Numbered from the stretch's first letter, positions 8,070 through 17,685 are shown. The stretch is DNA of 29,150 nucleotides from Bryobacterales bacterium (GCA_003517725.1 DOZZ01000266.1:4288-33437); one strand, 5' to 3'. The notes: generated from the sequence alone by a model not told the origin. Translations and numbers: made by a program.

Positions 8070-11000
8070 TTATTTTGCCGGCAGATTCGTGGCGACTCCG
8101 TCGCCGCGGAGTTCGAGCCTGGCTGAAAGCAGATCGGGGCTCGCGTTCAGCGCTTCCTCAAAGAGAGCTTTCGCCTGCGCGGGACGCCCGCCGTGCGCTT
8201 CGATCAAGCCGAGCAGGTAGCGGGCTTCGGCGCGGTGTCGGGTCTGTTTGGAATCTTTCTCGGTGGCCGCGAAATTGGCGAAGTGTTGCTCCAGACGCGC
8301 CGCTTCTTCAGCCCGGCCGAGGCGCTCCAAAGCCGGAACCATGAAGAAATTCTCGCTGTTCCAACTGTCGCGGTCACCGGACAACTGCTCCACTCCCACG
8401 ACGCTCTTTTGGTATGCCTGCAGTGCCTCCGCCGTCTTCCCTAACGCTTCCAAGCTCCTGCCGATGTAGTAGTACAGGCGCGCGGACGACTGTTGCTGGA
8501 AATCATCCACACCGAGCGAGGCGGGCGGGTTCAGCGCGGACTGAAACAGTTGCAGCGCTTTCGCGTACTCGCCCCGCCGGAAGGCTTCCGCACCGGTTCC
8601 ATAACGCATCACGCGGTATTTATCACGCAAGCTGTAGGTGCGGTGGCGGGGAGCGAAGCTATGCGTTTCAATCAGGCGCTCCGCTGCATCGTAGCGGCCT
8701 TTGCTGAGATTGGCCGTGACCACGCCCTCGGCAAGATCGTCATCGTCCGGCAACCGCCGCAGGGCCTTCTTCAGGACACCGAGCTGATCATCGAAACGGC
8801 CAGCTCGCGCGTATAGATTGCTTAAGTCATCGAGCGTGCGCACATGGGCTGGGTTCAGCTCGACAGCGCGCTCCAGTTGAGCCGCGGCCTTTTCGATCGG
8901 CAGGCCTTGCTCGGCATAAGCCAAACCCAGTGCACGGCGTGCGGAGAAGTCTTCCGGAGCGATTGCGATCCCGGCTTCCCATTCGCGGATGGCTTGCAGA
9001 GGCTGGCCACGGAAGTAAAGCAGGCAAGCCAAATCGAATCGGGCAGTCGTGTCTTTGGGATTAAGCCGCACGGCCTCCATCAACGGAGCTTGGCTTTCTT
9101 CGCGGTATGGAAAGCGGTCCACTTTGCCCGCGGCCGCCCGGGTTCTCGCCAGCGATTGGTCCGCCGTGGTGGCGTCCCCGGCCCTCCTCTGGCAATAGGC
9201 CAGCGTGTAATAAAACTCGGGAGTTGTGCCCCAGCGGTCATTCTTGTTGTGGTCAACCAACTGGAGGATTTGCACCGCCTGATTCCACTGCTGGAGGTTG
9301 CGATAGAAAATGGAGACCGCCATGGCCTCTTGCGTCTGTCCATCGAGAAGCCGTAGCAGTTCGTCGCGGCTCGCGGAGTCTCCAGTCAGAAACCAGCGCT
9401 CCGCCTGAACGGTTCGGTTAGCGGGGTCGATTGCTTCCGCCGCGGAGAGCTCCTTGAGCGCCGTGGCCCGGTCACCTTTTTCGCGCAAGGCCGCCGCCAG
9501 TGCCACTCGGGCCAGCAGGTCGTAAGCGTTCGCGGCCGAAGCCTGGCGGAAATGTCCCACGGCGTTTTCAAGGTCATGCCGGGCCAGGGCAAGGCGTCCC
9601 AGATGGAATTCCCGGGCTCCGTAATAGGGGCTGTCCGTCCAGATGTAATAAAGGTTGCGTTCCGCATCGGCGGCCTGATTCATCGCAAACTGCGCCATCG
9701 CGAGATAGTAGTACGCGGCATCCGCGTACGGGTCGCGCGCGATCGCCTGGGAGAGGTGAGACGCTGCCTCGTTGTAATGCCCGGCCCCGAAATCGGCGAT
9801 GCCCATCAGCAGGTGCGCCCGGGAGTATCCCGAGTCGCGTTGCAGCGCTCGCTCAAAAAGAGCTTTTGCACCCGCGCCGTCGAGTTCTTTCAGGCGATAC
9901 TCGGCTGCGAGCGTCAGTTCCTCCGCGCTCATCGCATCGGGCGATCTGCGCGGTTGTTCCAGAGGTTTGGTGAAGAGCGTGTACTCTTTTCGCCCTGGAT
10001 CGACGTCCGGCCTATGATAGTCCAACAAAGAGTGGCCCGCCTGGTCGGTGACCTTGACGATAAGTTCACGCAGCCCTGCGCCGTTTGCGGGCGTGCCGGC
10101 GATTTCGGCATGCAGCGGCTTCGCCGGATCGAGATCGACGGACTTGTTCAGCAGTTGGCCCGAGTGGGCCGTCACCGTGAGGGTCGCATCCCGTACCACG
10201 CGCGTACTTGCCATGACTAGCTTCACCGTGGCGTTCGGAAGCACGTCCAGTTTCAGGGCCACATCGCGCGTCAGCGTGGTGAGCCCCCCGGTCTGCGCCA
10301 CCGGAATCCACCACTCGCTCCAGCTTTCGGTGTGGTGCGGCGCGACCCATTCATAGTGGCCGTCCCAGACGTGCCGGCCGCTCTGCAATTCCACGTAGGG
10401 ACCGGCGTTGTCGGTATACCCTCGTTTGTAATTCTTCGACCCCGGCCCGTAGCCGAAGGTCCACAGTTTCATGCCCTGCACCACGCGCCGGTCGGCATAC
10501 CGGAAGATTCCGTAGTCGCGATCGAACTGATAAGCGCCCTGGAAGTTGTCGTAGATGTCGATGCCGAAAACGCCCAGCATGTTTTTGTTGTTGCGATCCC
10601 AGCTATAGTCGACGCCGTTATAGATCGGCCAGTCCGCAATATCGGCGGTGGTGTGCCCGACCGTGCGGCTCATGGGATAGATAAAGCGCGTCTTGGATGT
10701 CGCCGCAATGGCGGTATTGATCCAGAACATCTGGGGCTGGCGCCCGTCGCGTGGGTTGTAGCAGAAAACGCCGATTTCGAGAGCCGCGATGCCGGGGTGC
10801 AGGGTAGCCGTCAGGTTGACCGTCATCCCGTAGACAGGATCGATCTCGCTCAAGACGAGCGAGATGCTTCCATCCGGCCGCTGCACAATTTTGTTGGCCC
10901 AATACGGCTCGCCATGCAGCGTGAGCATATGCAGATCGTGGGGACCGGTGAGTTCCATCCCGGACTGCGGCCAACTGTTCCTCGGATTGTAGGGCGCGGG

Positions 11001-11348
11001 CTTGATGACGTCATTGCGATACAGCATTTCGCGCTGACGCAGCTTGTCGTAGACCGAGAAAATGCGTCCGCCAAACTCTGGAATGTAGGTCAGCTTGAGA
11101 TATTCGTTTTCGACGAAGATCGCCTTGTAGTCTTTCGGGTTGGGACCGCCCCGGAACGGCATCAAATACGTCGTGAACGGGTACATTCCGGTGACGGTCG
11201 AATTGGCAAACAGCGGCGGCTCGATTTCCCGGGCGGAAGGCTCGTAGGTGGGGATGCTCAGGCGCCCTGCATACGTGCTGACGGCTGCCTCGGTTGCGCC
11301 GAACGCGGTAGCCGAGCCGAGCAGCAAGACAAGAAGCGGCCTGGTCAT
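8070..11348 (-). CDS. secreted DUF5107 domain protein with C-terminal TPR array
   Basis: 1092 residues. It opens with a signal peptide (MTRPLLVLLLGSATAFGA). Residues about 40-350 match what I know of DUF5107 (PF17128): YIPEFGGRIFSVYDK, MELTGPHDLHML, and a Trp/Tyr-rich end around HYEWVAPHHTESWSEWWIP. This is a beta-rich domain expected to resemble galactose-mutarotase-like folds found in glycan-processing enzymes. From about residue 480 to the end runs a long series of 34-residue TPR helices (for example GYSRAHLLMGIADFGAGHYN and DFSARRALGLAYAEQGLP). The start ATG overlaps the stop of the preceding small gene as ATGA. It is the last gene of the region B train. The likely role is periplasmic or outer-surface carbohydrate binding or cleavage with TPR-mediated protein contacts; no catalytic residue can be assigned. 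Confidence 0.8.
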   Translation of the reverse strand: MTRPLLVLLLGSATAFGATEAAVSTYAGRLSIPTYEPSAREIEPPLFANSTVTGMYPFTTYLMPFRGGPNPKDYKAIFVENEYLKLTYIPEFGGRIFSVYDKLRQREMLYRNDVIKPAPYNPRNSWPQSGMELTGPHDLHMLTLHGEPYWANKIVQRPDGSISLVLSEIDPVYGMTVNLTATLHPGIAALEIGVFCYNPRDGRQPQMFWINTAIAATSKTRFIYPMSRTVGHTTADIADWPIYNGVDYSWDRNNKNMLGVFGIDIYDNFQGAYQFDRDYGIFRYADRRVVQGMKLWTFGYGPGSKNYKRGYTDNAGPYVELQSGRHVWDGHYEWVAPHHTESWSEWWIPVAQTGGLTTLTRDVALKLDVLPNATVKLVMASTRVVRDATLTVTAHSGQLLNKSVDLDPAKPLHAEIAGTPANGAGLRELIVKVTDQAGHSLLDYHRPDVDPGRKEYTLFTKPLEQPRRSPDAMSAEELTLAAEYRLKELDGAGAKALFERALQRDSGYSRAHLLMGIADFGAGHYNEAASHLSQAIARDPYADAAYYYLAMAQFAMNQAADAERNLYYIWTDSPYYGAREFHLGRLALARHDLENAVGHFRQASAANAYDLLARVALAAALREKGDRATALKELSAAEAIDPANRTVQAERWFLTGDSASRDELLRLLDGQTQEAMAVSIFYRNLQQWNQAVQILQLVDHNKNDRWGTTPEFYYTLAYCQRRAGDATTADQSLARTRAAAGKVDRFPYREESQAPLMEAVRLNPKDTTARFDLACLLYFRGQPLQAIREWEAGIAIAPEDFSARRALGLAYAEQGLPIEKAAAQLERAVELNPAHVRTLDDLSNLYARAGRFDDQLGVLKKALRRLPDDDDLAEGVVTANLSKGRYDAAERLIETHSFAPRHRTYSLRDKYRVMRYGTGAEAFRRGEYAKALQLFQSALNPPASLGVDDFQQQSSARLYYYIGRSLEALGKTAEALQAYQKSVVGVEQLSGDRDSWNSENFFMVPALERLGRAEEAARLEQHFANFAATEKDSKQTRHRAEARYLLGLIEAHGGRPAQAKALFEEALNASPDLLSARLELRGDGVATNLPAK

Positions 11349-11905
11349 TTCACGTTCTCCCTGGGGTCTTCATTTTGCTGAGTGACCACTTCAGCCACCG
11401 CGACCACGTCGCCCAGGCTGTTCTTTACAGGCGCCAGTACAGAGAACATGCCGCGCCTGCGGCTCACCTTGACGCGTTCCCCGGAGTCGAGCACACGTTT
11501 CATTTCCGGCGGCATGTCCTGATCCAGATCTCCCCAATTCCAGAACTGGCTCAGCTCATGCACGTTCCGGATGACGATTTGAACGCGCTGTGGTTTTGCG
11601 GGCAAGGGCATCCAGAGGTTGACGTCGCAGCTACCGGGGCAAAGGTGCGATAGACGGATCAGCGTTTTCTTGGTTTGTGTGAAAGGGGCGTCGTTCACGT
11701 CGTAGTTATCGCCGGCCCGCCAGGGATCGCGCGGGTCTTTTAGCGTCATGTACCGAGCCGAACGCGGGGTCTGAATTTTTTGGCAGAGATCGCCATCCAA
11801 CATGGCCGTTGCCGCCTGCGCAACGTGGTCTAGATCGCCTGGCGGGTCCGCGGCGGTCGCGGGGAAATTGCTTGCGAAGAACATGATGAACCAAACCCAA
11901 CGCAT
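11345..11905 (-). CDS. small exported protein of unknown function, possibly Cache/sensor-like
   Basis: 186 residues that I do not recognise as a named family. A signal peptide is visible (MRWVWFIMFFASNFPATAA). The N-terminal half has helix-like spacing and two Cys in SHLCPGSCDVN that could form a disulfide. The C-terminal half, RRGMFSVLAPVKNSLGDVVA followed by a Val-rich strand, reads like the central sheet of extracytoplasmic Cache/PAS-type ligand sensors, but no transmembrane anchor or output domain follows. Its start shares one base with the previous stop (TGATG), and its own stop overlaps the DUF5107-TPR start (ATGA), so it is certainly a translated part of the train. A soluble ligand-binding partner for the neighbouring enzymes is a guess. 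Confidence 0.7.
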   Translation of the reverse strand: MRWVWFIMFFASNFPATAADPPGDLDHVAQAATAMLDGDLCQKIQTPRSARYMTLKDPRDPWRAGDNYDVNDAPFTQTKKTLIRLSHLCPGSCDVNLWMPLPAKPQRVQIVIRNVHELSQFWNWGDLDQDMPPEMKRVLDSGERVKVSRRRGMFSVLAPVKNSLGDVVAVAEVVTQQNEDPRENVK

Positions 11906-13725
11906 CAGTGAGCCTCCCTTGCCAGGTCGAAGACATAACGCCGCACGCGTTGCCAGGCGGCAGCATCCAACAGCTTTCCGAATTTGGGCGTCACGGGCGA
12001 GGCGTCCTCGATATCCGCGTTGGACCAGTCTTCCGGGTTGCCGTCAGCCAGCGGTGGACGCGGCGCCCACCATTCAGCCGGGAGGGTGTCGTTGAAGGCC
12101 TTGGCCGCTCCGGCCCGCAGCCGGTTGGCGTCCTGTCTACCGGCGAAGCTGCCGAGCAGGGCGAGATCCTGTACCGCGTTGCGCTCCAGCTTGAGCCGGA
12201 TGGAAGGCAGCGGTTCCGCAAGACCAAAGCGGTCGCCCGGATAGATCAGCGTCTCGGCGCCGCCGTTAAATTGGAACCACGGATCGGCGCCTGCCGCCGT
12301 CGTCTGCCAGCGTGTAAACCCTTGGACGCCCTGCATCCACGCGCGCAACACCTCGATCGTGATGTGGGAGCTGGGTTCGGTGACCGGCGGCGTTCCGCCA
12401 TAGGTCCATACAATGTCTCCGCGATCTTTCAACATCTTTGGCGCATACGGATACCAGCGGAACATGCCGCCGCCGCATACCCAGAAGTTGACGATGCCTT
12501 TCAGTTCGCGCCATTGGCGTTCCATGGTCCAGCTCACATCGGCGCGGAAGACGAACTTGACTGGCGAATCCGCCGGGACAGCCAGCTTCAGCAGCCGGGC
12601 ATATTCCGGGAAGTAGGCGTAGTCTTTCACAAAGCGTGTTTCATCTCCATCCCACGCGAAGCCTTTGTAGCGCTTCTTATGATTGAAGAACATTTCGAAA
12701 CGGGTGGCGGTCCAGCCCTTCTCGCGAAAGTGGCGCTCCATCTCGGACACGACATTGACGAATTCCCGTTCATATCCCGGTTCGCCCCACCATTCGAACG
12801 AGGCGGGCCATTCGGGGTTGATCGGAAGGTACACAAATGGGATGGGCTTGGCGCCACGATGCGTTTTGGCGAACGCCGAACCATCGAGCAGCGGGCCGTA
12901 GTGCTGGTCGTACAGAGCCCAATCGGCGACATGTTTGTGCTTGCCGGATCCCGCGAGCCGCGGTGCGAACTCCGGACCCACCTTGCCCGCGTGACCGTAG
13001 CCGAGTTGATGAAAGATGCCGCGGTGCTCGTAGAAAATGCGGTGGTAGGCGTGGATCAGCTGAAACATCCGTGGACTCTCGAAGAACCCAGCGCCCATGC
13101 GGCTCCGAAGCCGCGGGTATTCGGTTGCCAGCCACGAAGTTCCGTAAGAATTGTGATCGATGGCAACGGGATCTTCGGCGGGAACAATGGCCGGCAAGAC
13201 CTGCAACTGGAGGGGCAGCGTTACGACCGTACCGTTGGCTTCGAGTGCGGCGGTCATTTTATATTCACCCGGCGCGGCGCTCGGCGGAACCCATACGTCC
13301 ACCCAGAAGCTCTGCGTCGTTTGCTTCGGAATGCGATTTTCGGCGTCGGGCAACCGCGCCGCATAGGGCGCTTGGATGGGAATCAGGGCGTCCGGGTAGT
13401 AGCTGTTGCTCGCCGGCAGAAAGTGAAACCACTCGCGGAAGAGCTTCACTTCAACACCCGTCGCAGCCGGGAGCGTCTTCCACGCCAGACGATACGGGCC
13501 GGTCTCGGACAGACTCACCAGAAGATGACAGGACGCATAGCCCCCACGGGCAGCTTCGAGCGTGAGTTCGCGAGCCGGGGCTGCGCCCGCGACGCGATCC
13601 GCCGCAACAATTCCGCCAAACGGATCCGGACGCAGATGTTCGGGAAGCGCCGTCAGCGTGGCGCCGCCGCAGCCAAGGGCACTGCACCAAAGCGCGAGAG
13701 TACCGACGGCGGCTTTTTGCCACAT
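11905..13725 (-). CDS. DUF4091 / GH123-like secreted glycoside hydrolase
   Basis: 606 residues from the ATG at 13725, chosen because it opens a signal peptide (MWQKAAVGTLALWCSALGCG, with a Cys that could be lipidated) 11 bases after the previous stop; the frame runs 56 codons further upstream, but that part overlaps the oxidoreductase gene. An N-terminal beta-domain (about 25-185; PGEYKMTAALEANG) precedes a TIM-barrel-like part with WALYDQHYGPLLDG, FEMFFNHKKRYKGFAWDGDE, NFWVCGGGMFRWYPYAP and GVQGFTRWQTTA, ending in YPGDRFGLAEPLPSIRLKLE. The last block is the signature I associate with DUF4091 (PF13320), which is related to GH123 beta-N-acetylgalactosaminidases. A hexosaminidase-type glycosidase is the best reading given the GH20 enzyme in the same train; the catalytic pair is not assigned here. 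Confidence 0.72.
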   Translation of the reverse strand: MWQKAAVGTLALWCSALGCGGATLTALPEHLRPDPFGGIVAADRVAGAAPARELTLEAARGGYASCHLLVSLSETGPYRLAWKTLPAATGVEVKLFREWFHFLPASNSYYPDALIPIQAPYAARLPDAENRIPKQTTQSFWVDVWVPPSAAPGEYKMTAALEANGTVVTLPLQLQVLPAIVPAEDPVAIDHNSYGTSWLATEYPRLRSRMGAGFFESPRMFQLIHAYHRIFYEHRGIFHQLGYGHAGKVGPEFAPRLAGSGKHKHVADWALYDQHYGPLLDGSAFAKTHRGAKPIPFVYLPINPEWPASFEWWGEPGYEREFVNVVSEMERHFREKGWTATRFEMFFNHKKRYKGFAWDGDETRFVKDYAYFPEYARLLKLAVPADSPVKFVFRADVSWTMERQWRELKGIVNFWVCGGGMFRWYPYAPKMLKDRGDIVWTYGGTPPVTEPSSHITIEVLRAWMQGVQGFTRWQTTAAGADPWFQFNGGAETLIYPGDRFGLAEPLPSIRLKLERNAVQDLALLGSFAGRQDANRLRAGAAKAFNDTLPAEWWAPRPPLADGNPEDWSNADIEDASPVTPKFGKLLDAAAWQRVRRYVFDLAREAH

Positions 13726-13736
13726 GCGGTCGAAGC

Positions 13737-15041
13737 CTACGCTTTCACGGCCCACTTCGAGCGGGAATCCGGGTGCAATAGTTGGCGCGCCTCGGGCTGC
13801 CTGGTGGTGTGTTGAGCGTCGTCCCAGTCCAGGCGCAGCTTGCTCCGCAACGAGACATTCCCCAAAATGCTGGTCGCCGAAGATCGGACGCACGTCTCAA
13901 TGTCGCTGTTGGGTTTCTTGCGCGTGCGTATGCAATCCACGAAGTTGGCCCAGTGCAGAGGGTGGGGGTCCGTCACGCGGGCCATCTCGAAGGGCTGCAG
14001 ATCAGATCCCTTTTCCGGGGTAAGGCGGCACATCGCGCGGTCCACATAGAGCGTGCCGCGCGTCCCATGAAAGGTAATGCCCATGAGCCGGCTCTTGGTG
14101 GCTTCCGTGTTATTCGAGCGGTGTTCCCAGGTTGTCAGGAAGCCCGGGTATTCGTAAACCACCTGCATGGTGTCCGGAGTTTCGGTGTCGTCCTGGAACC
14201 AATACTTTCCGCCCAGCGCCGCGATCGAGAGCGGCATTTGTTCGCCAAACGCCATCTGCACGATGTCGAGCATGTGCACGCCGGAATCGGTCAGTTGCCC
14301 GCCGGCGTACTCCCAGAAAAAGCGGAAGTAGGAATACGCGTGGGGGTACACGCCGAAACGGTTGGGGTTGAACGGACGCGGCTGGGCCGGCCCCTGCCAC
14401 ATGTCCCAGTTCAGTCCGGCCGGCGGAGTGCTGTTCGGAGGATTGCCGATGCCCGCTTGCGGTTGATTGCTGTAAATCCATGTCTTGCACATGGTGACTT
14501 TGCCCAGCGTTCCGTCGCGCACCATCTCGCAAGCTTTTTGGAAATGTTGCCCGGAGCGCTGCCACGTTCCCGCCTGCACCACGCGCTGATGCTTGCGCGC
14601 GGCGGCCACCATCGGCCATCCATCGTCGATCGAGACGCACGCGGGCTTTTCCACGTACACGTCTTTGCCTGCCTTACAAGCTTCAACCGTGATGTAGGGA
14701 TGCCAGTGATCGGGGGTGGAGATACAGACCGCGTCGATTGACGGATTGGCCAATACTTCGCGGAAGTCGGCAGTTTCCTTGGGCTGATTTCCGGAGCGTC
14801 GCGCGAGAGCCGCTGCGCGTTCCAAATGAGGCTGGTAGACGTCGCAAATCGCACCCACGGCTACGCCCGGCTGAGCCATGGCCGCGGTCAGGTTGTCGGT
14901 GCCCATGGTTCCGACGCCGATGAAGCCAAGCGAGATCCGGTCATTCGCCGGACCAGCCGCGCCAGCCAGTGCGGATGCGGTCAGAGCGCCTCCCGTGGCG
15001 GTTTTCAGGAAGTGACGGCGGTCGGACCGGTATCCATGCAT
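13737..15041 (-). CDS. Gfo/Idh/MocA-family oxidoreductase with Tat signal
   Basis: 434 residues. A twin-arginine leader (SDRRHFLKTATGG, residues 6-18) directs folded, cofactor-loaded protein to the periplasm. The NAD(P)-binding Rossmann motif is GFIGVGTMG (39-47), followed by the family signature EKPA (131-134) and a C-terminal alpha/beta substrate domain with GGQLTDSGVHMLDIVQMAFG. Exported members of this family include NAD-dependent GH109-type glycosidases as well as sugar dehydrogenases, so either oxidation or redox-assisted glycoside cleavage is possible. The gene lies 32 bases after the APC permease and 11 bases before the DUF4091 gene. The sugar substrate cannot be specified. Confidence 0.88.
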   Translation of the reverse strand: MHGYRSDRRHFLKTATGGALTASALAGAAGPANDRISLGFIGVGTMGTDNLTAAMAQPGVAVGAICDVYQPHLERAAALARRSGNQPKETADFREVLANPSIDAVCISTPDHWHPYITVEACKAGKDVYVEKPACVSIDDGWPMVAAARKHQRVVQAGTWQRSGQHFQKACEMVRDGTLGKVTMCKTWIYSNQPQAGIGNPPNSTPPAGLNWDMWQGPAQPRPFNPNRFGVYPHAYSYFRFFWEYAGGQLTDSGVHMLDIVQMAFGEQMPLSIAALGGKYWFQDDTETPDTMQVVYEYPGFLTTWEHRSNNTEATKSRLMGITFHGTRGTLYVDRAMCRLTPEKGSDLQPFEMARVTDPHPLHWANFVDCIRTRKKPNSDIETCVRSSATSILGNVSLRSKLRLDWDDAQHTTRQPEARQLLHPDSRSKWAVKA

Positions 15042-15073
15042 AGAATTACCTTACACCAGCAAGAAAGGTTTGT

Positions 15074-16444
15074 TTATGGGCTTGCCGCGGGTTCCGCAGT
15101 TTCCTGCAGCGAGCTGAGCGACTTCGGCGCCGTGCGGAATCCGCGGGTAATCACGGCGAGATAGACGACTCCGACCCCTAGCCAGATAAAGCCCGCGATC
15201 TTCGCTTTGGTGCTGAGGCTCATCCACAGGTAAGTGCAAAAGCCAGCGCCCAGAGCCGGGAAAATCAGGCTGCTGAACAGTTCCCTTCCCCGCCGGCGCC
15301 GCAGTCGAACGAAAAAGTGCCGAATCACGCTCAAGTTGACCAGAATGAAGCCCGCGAAGGCTCCAAAGTTCAGCAACTCGACGGCAATCTCAAACCGCAT
15401 GAACACCGAGGCCACCATAGAAAGCGCGCCCATCAGGTAGATACTGCGCGTCGGCGTTGAGAAGCGCGGATCCAGATACGCGAAGATGCGCCGGGAAAGC
15501 ACGCCGTCGCGTCCCATTCCGTAGAGGAGCCGCGACGCACCGGCCTGCCCGGTCAGCGCGCTGGCCAGGCCCGCCACCAGCAGCACAAAGGTCAGGCTAC
15601 CGAACATCCATGCGCCGCCAATCCTGCGCCCAAGATCGAGGATGGCCGTGTCGGCCTCTGGAAATGACAGGTAATCCGGCCAGACGAGGGCCGCGAGATA
15701 GACGGTCACAAAACAGATGGCGGTTTGCAGCACGCAGACCAGCAGCGTGGCGAAGGCGATGTCCTGCTCCGGTTTGACAGTGTCTTCAGCCAGCGTCGAG
15801 ATCGCGTCAAAGCCGATGTAAGAAATGGCGGCGACCCCCGCCCCCAGCATCAGCGGCCGGACCGCAAAGGTCGCGGGACGAAAAATCGCGGCGGTGTCAA
15901 AAAGGCCACCGAACCCGTGGGCCTGGATGACGTACCGCGCAGCCAGCAAAATGAACGCGACCGCGCAGAGGCCCATGATGGCCATCATCACTTCACTGGC
16001 CCGCGTCGTGACGCGGATGCCCGGAATGTTGATGAGCGTGAGGGTCACCGCAAAGAGGATGGCCCAGGCTTCGTAGGGAATCGCAGGAAGCAAGCGGTGT
16101 GCGGTAAGCGCGGCATAGATAATGCTGACCAGCGGGATCAGAACGTAATCGAGAATCATGGCCCATCCGGCTAGAAAACCGACGTGTTCGTTCAGTGCGC
16201 GGCGGGCATAGGTGTAGGTAGAGCCCGCGGAGGGAAACGCCCCGGACATCTTGCCATAGCTGGCGGCCGTGAACAGCACCGCCACCATCGCGACCAGATA
16301 ACCCAGCGCGGCATGCCCGCGAGAAAGCTGTTGCACGAGGCCGTACACCGGATAGGGCGCGGTAGGCCCCAGGATCACGAGCCCATACAGCACCAGGTCG
16401 CGGCGCGACAGGACCCGCCGCAGGGATGGGGTGGGCTGACTCAT
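15074..16444 (-). CDS. APC-superfamily amino acid/amine permease
   Basis: 456 residues with about 12 strongly hydrophobic segments. The N-terminal motif RRDLVLYGLVILGPTAPYPV and the segment GKMSGAFPSAGSTYTYARRA are characteristic of APC transporters such as PuuP-like amine and amino-acid importers. TM6-like ISYIGFDAISTLAEDTVKPE carries the unwound-helix Gly and the conserved Glu-Asp. Its ATG overlaps the ROK regulator stop as ATGA, so regulator and transporter are made together. An amine or amino-acid importer in a glycosidase operon is slightly unexpected; it may import an amino sugar, or an amino acid released from a glycopeptide. Inner-membrane location is certain; the substrate is open. 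Confidence 0.88.
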   Translation of the reverse strand: MSQPTPSLRRVLSRRDLVLYGLVILGPTAPYPVYGLVQQLSRGHAALGYLVAMVAVLFTAASYGKMSGAFPSAGSTYTYARRALNEHVGFLAGWAMILDYVLIPLVSIIYAALTAHRLLPAIPYEAWAILFAVTLTLINIPGIRVTTRASEVMMAIMGLCAVAFILLAARYVIQAHGFGGLFDTAAIFRPATFAVRPLMLGAGVAAISYIGFDAISTLAEDTVKPEQDIAFATLLVCVLQTAICFVTVYLAALVWPDYLSFPEADTAILDLGRRIGGAWMFGSLTFVLLVAGLASALTGQAGASRLLYGMGRDGVLSRRIFAYLDPRFSTPTRSIYLMGALSMVASVFMRFEIAVELLNFGAFAGFILVNLSVIRHFFVRLRRRRGRELFSSLIFPALGAGFCTYLWMSLSTKAKIAGFIWLGVGVVYLAVITRGFRTAPKSLSSLQETAEPAASP

Positions 16445-17670
16445 CGGGCTGGGCCGGAAGGCACCGGAAGCGGCGAGAGGCCAGTGAAAATACGCGTCAA
16501 CGGCAGTGTCGCGGCGCCGATCAGCGCCGCTTCGCCTCCGAATGCGGAGGGCCGAACCAGCAGACTACGGCCGCCCAGCAACTCGCGGTCGTCGGGCAAC
16601 TGCTGCCGCAAAATCGGCTCTACCTGGCTCCAGGCCTCGGTAATGGCGGCGTCGACCACGACGGCGTCGGCGTCCAGGGCCCACACCATGTTCGAAATGC
16701 CGATGCCCAGGTAGCGCGATACTTCCCCTACAGTTTGCCCGGCGACAGAATCTCCGGCCACCGCGAGCGCGGCAATGCGCCGGACGCGCGCCGAGGTGTC
16801 GCCCGAGGCCGCCTGGCGCCGGTTCCCGCTCAAGTCTGAGTACCGCTTGCAAATGACCGGATTCGAGACCAGGCGTTCCAGGCAACCCGGGCGGTCGTGC
16901 CGTTCTTCCGCCGGAATCGCGTCGATCACCATCTGGCCGAATTCCCCGGCGGCCATGTGGGGACCCGGGTAGAGCTTGCCGTCGAAAAGCACGCCCATGC
17001 CGACTCCCTCATCCACCTTCACGAACAGGAAGCAGCGACGCCCGGCAACGTCAGCCAGGCCGTAGGTGTATTCCGCAAGCGCCGCGGCTCGCACGTTGTT
17101 TTCCACCAATACCGGCTCGCGCAAGCGCCGTTCGAGGAACTTGCGCACCGGCACATCCTGCCAGTCGGGGCGGCTGCCGAGTACCAATACCCCGGTTTCA
17201 CTATTCACAATGCCGCGGGCGCAAATGCCGACGCCGGGCAGCCGGTCTTCCCCCAGTTCTTTGCCGAAAGCAATAAAGGCTTCCGCCACCTGCTCCAGCG
17301 TCTCTTCCGCGGAAGCCGGCGTGCGGAAGCGGTGGGTGCGGACAATGCGCCCATGCATGGTGCTTACCGCACAGCGTGTCTCCCAGTTCTGAATTTCCGC
17401 TCCGAGAACAACGCGGCGCGGCTCCAGCGTCAGACGGCGGCCCGGACGTCCTCCCGTGGAGTTTTCCGCGCCATCCTCACGCACCAGCCCCTCTTCCATC
17501 AGGTCCGTGACGATGCGCGAGATGGCGCCTTCGGACAAACCGCTTTGGCGCGCGACATCCGCCCGCGACATATAGTCGTTCTGTTGCAGCAGCAGAAGTA
17601 CCGCGACGCGATTGGCCCCGCGCACCTCTGGCGGCCTGAGAACGCGTTTTGCGGCTACGCCGAGCTTCAT
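16441..17670 (-). CDS. ROK-family transcriptional regulator (NagC/XylR type)
   Basis: 409 residues. A MarR-like winged helix at about 20-78 (RADVARQSGLSEGAISRIVT) precedes an ATPase-fold sugar-sensing domain. The sugar-kinase catalytic Asp of the ENDANAAA motif is replaced (ENN at 190-192, then VRAAALAEY), so it should not phosphorylate. The GExGH ligand/zinc motif reads GEFGQ (242-246), and only the last Cys of the CxCGxxGCLE zinc cluster remains (PGCLE, 261-265). Its effector pocket is thus unlike NagC or Mlc. It sits in the middle of the train, 141 bases downstream of the GH20 stop, behind the duplicated palindrome, and overlaps the permease start. It is probably the local regulator of the glycan genes; autoregulation through the palindrome is inferred. 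Confidence 0.88.
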   Translation of the reverse strand: MKLGVAAKRVLRPPEVRGANRVAVLLLLQQNDYMSRADVARQSGLSEGAISRIVTDLMEEGLVREDGAENSTGGRPGRRLTLEPRRVVLGAEIQNWETRCAVSTMHGRIVRTHRFRTPASAEETLEQVAEAFIAFGKELGEDRLPGVGICARGIVNSETGVLVLGSRPDWQDVPVRKFLERRLREPVLVENNVRAAALAEYTYGLADVAGRRCFLFVKVDEGVGMGVLFDGKLYPGPHMAAGEFGQMVIDAIPAEERHDRPGCLERLVSNPVICKRYSDLSGNRRQAASGDTSARVRRIAALAVAGDSVAGQTVGEVSRYLGIGISNMVWALDADAVVVDAAITEAWSQVEPILRQQLPDDRELLGGRSLLVRPSAFGGEAALIGAATLPLTRIFTGLSPLPVPSGPAR

Positions 17671-17685
17671 ACGGTTAGTCTAAAA

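Noticed and set aside
11908..13815. A 635-codon open frame antisense to the DUF4091-type gene
   Set aside because: Composition is Arg/Gly/Pro-rich with no domain or signal pattern, and it mirrors a well-supported gene; long antisense frames are common in GC-rich DNA.
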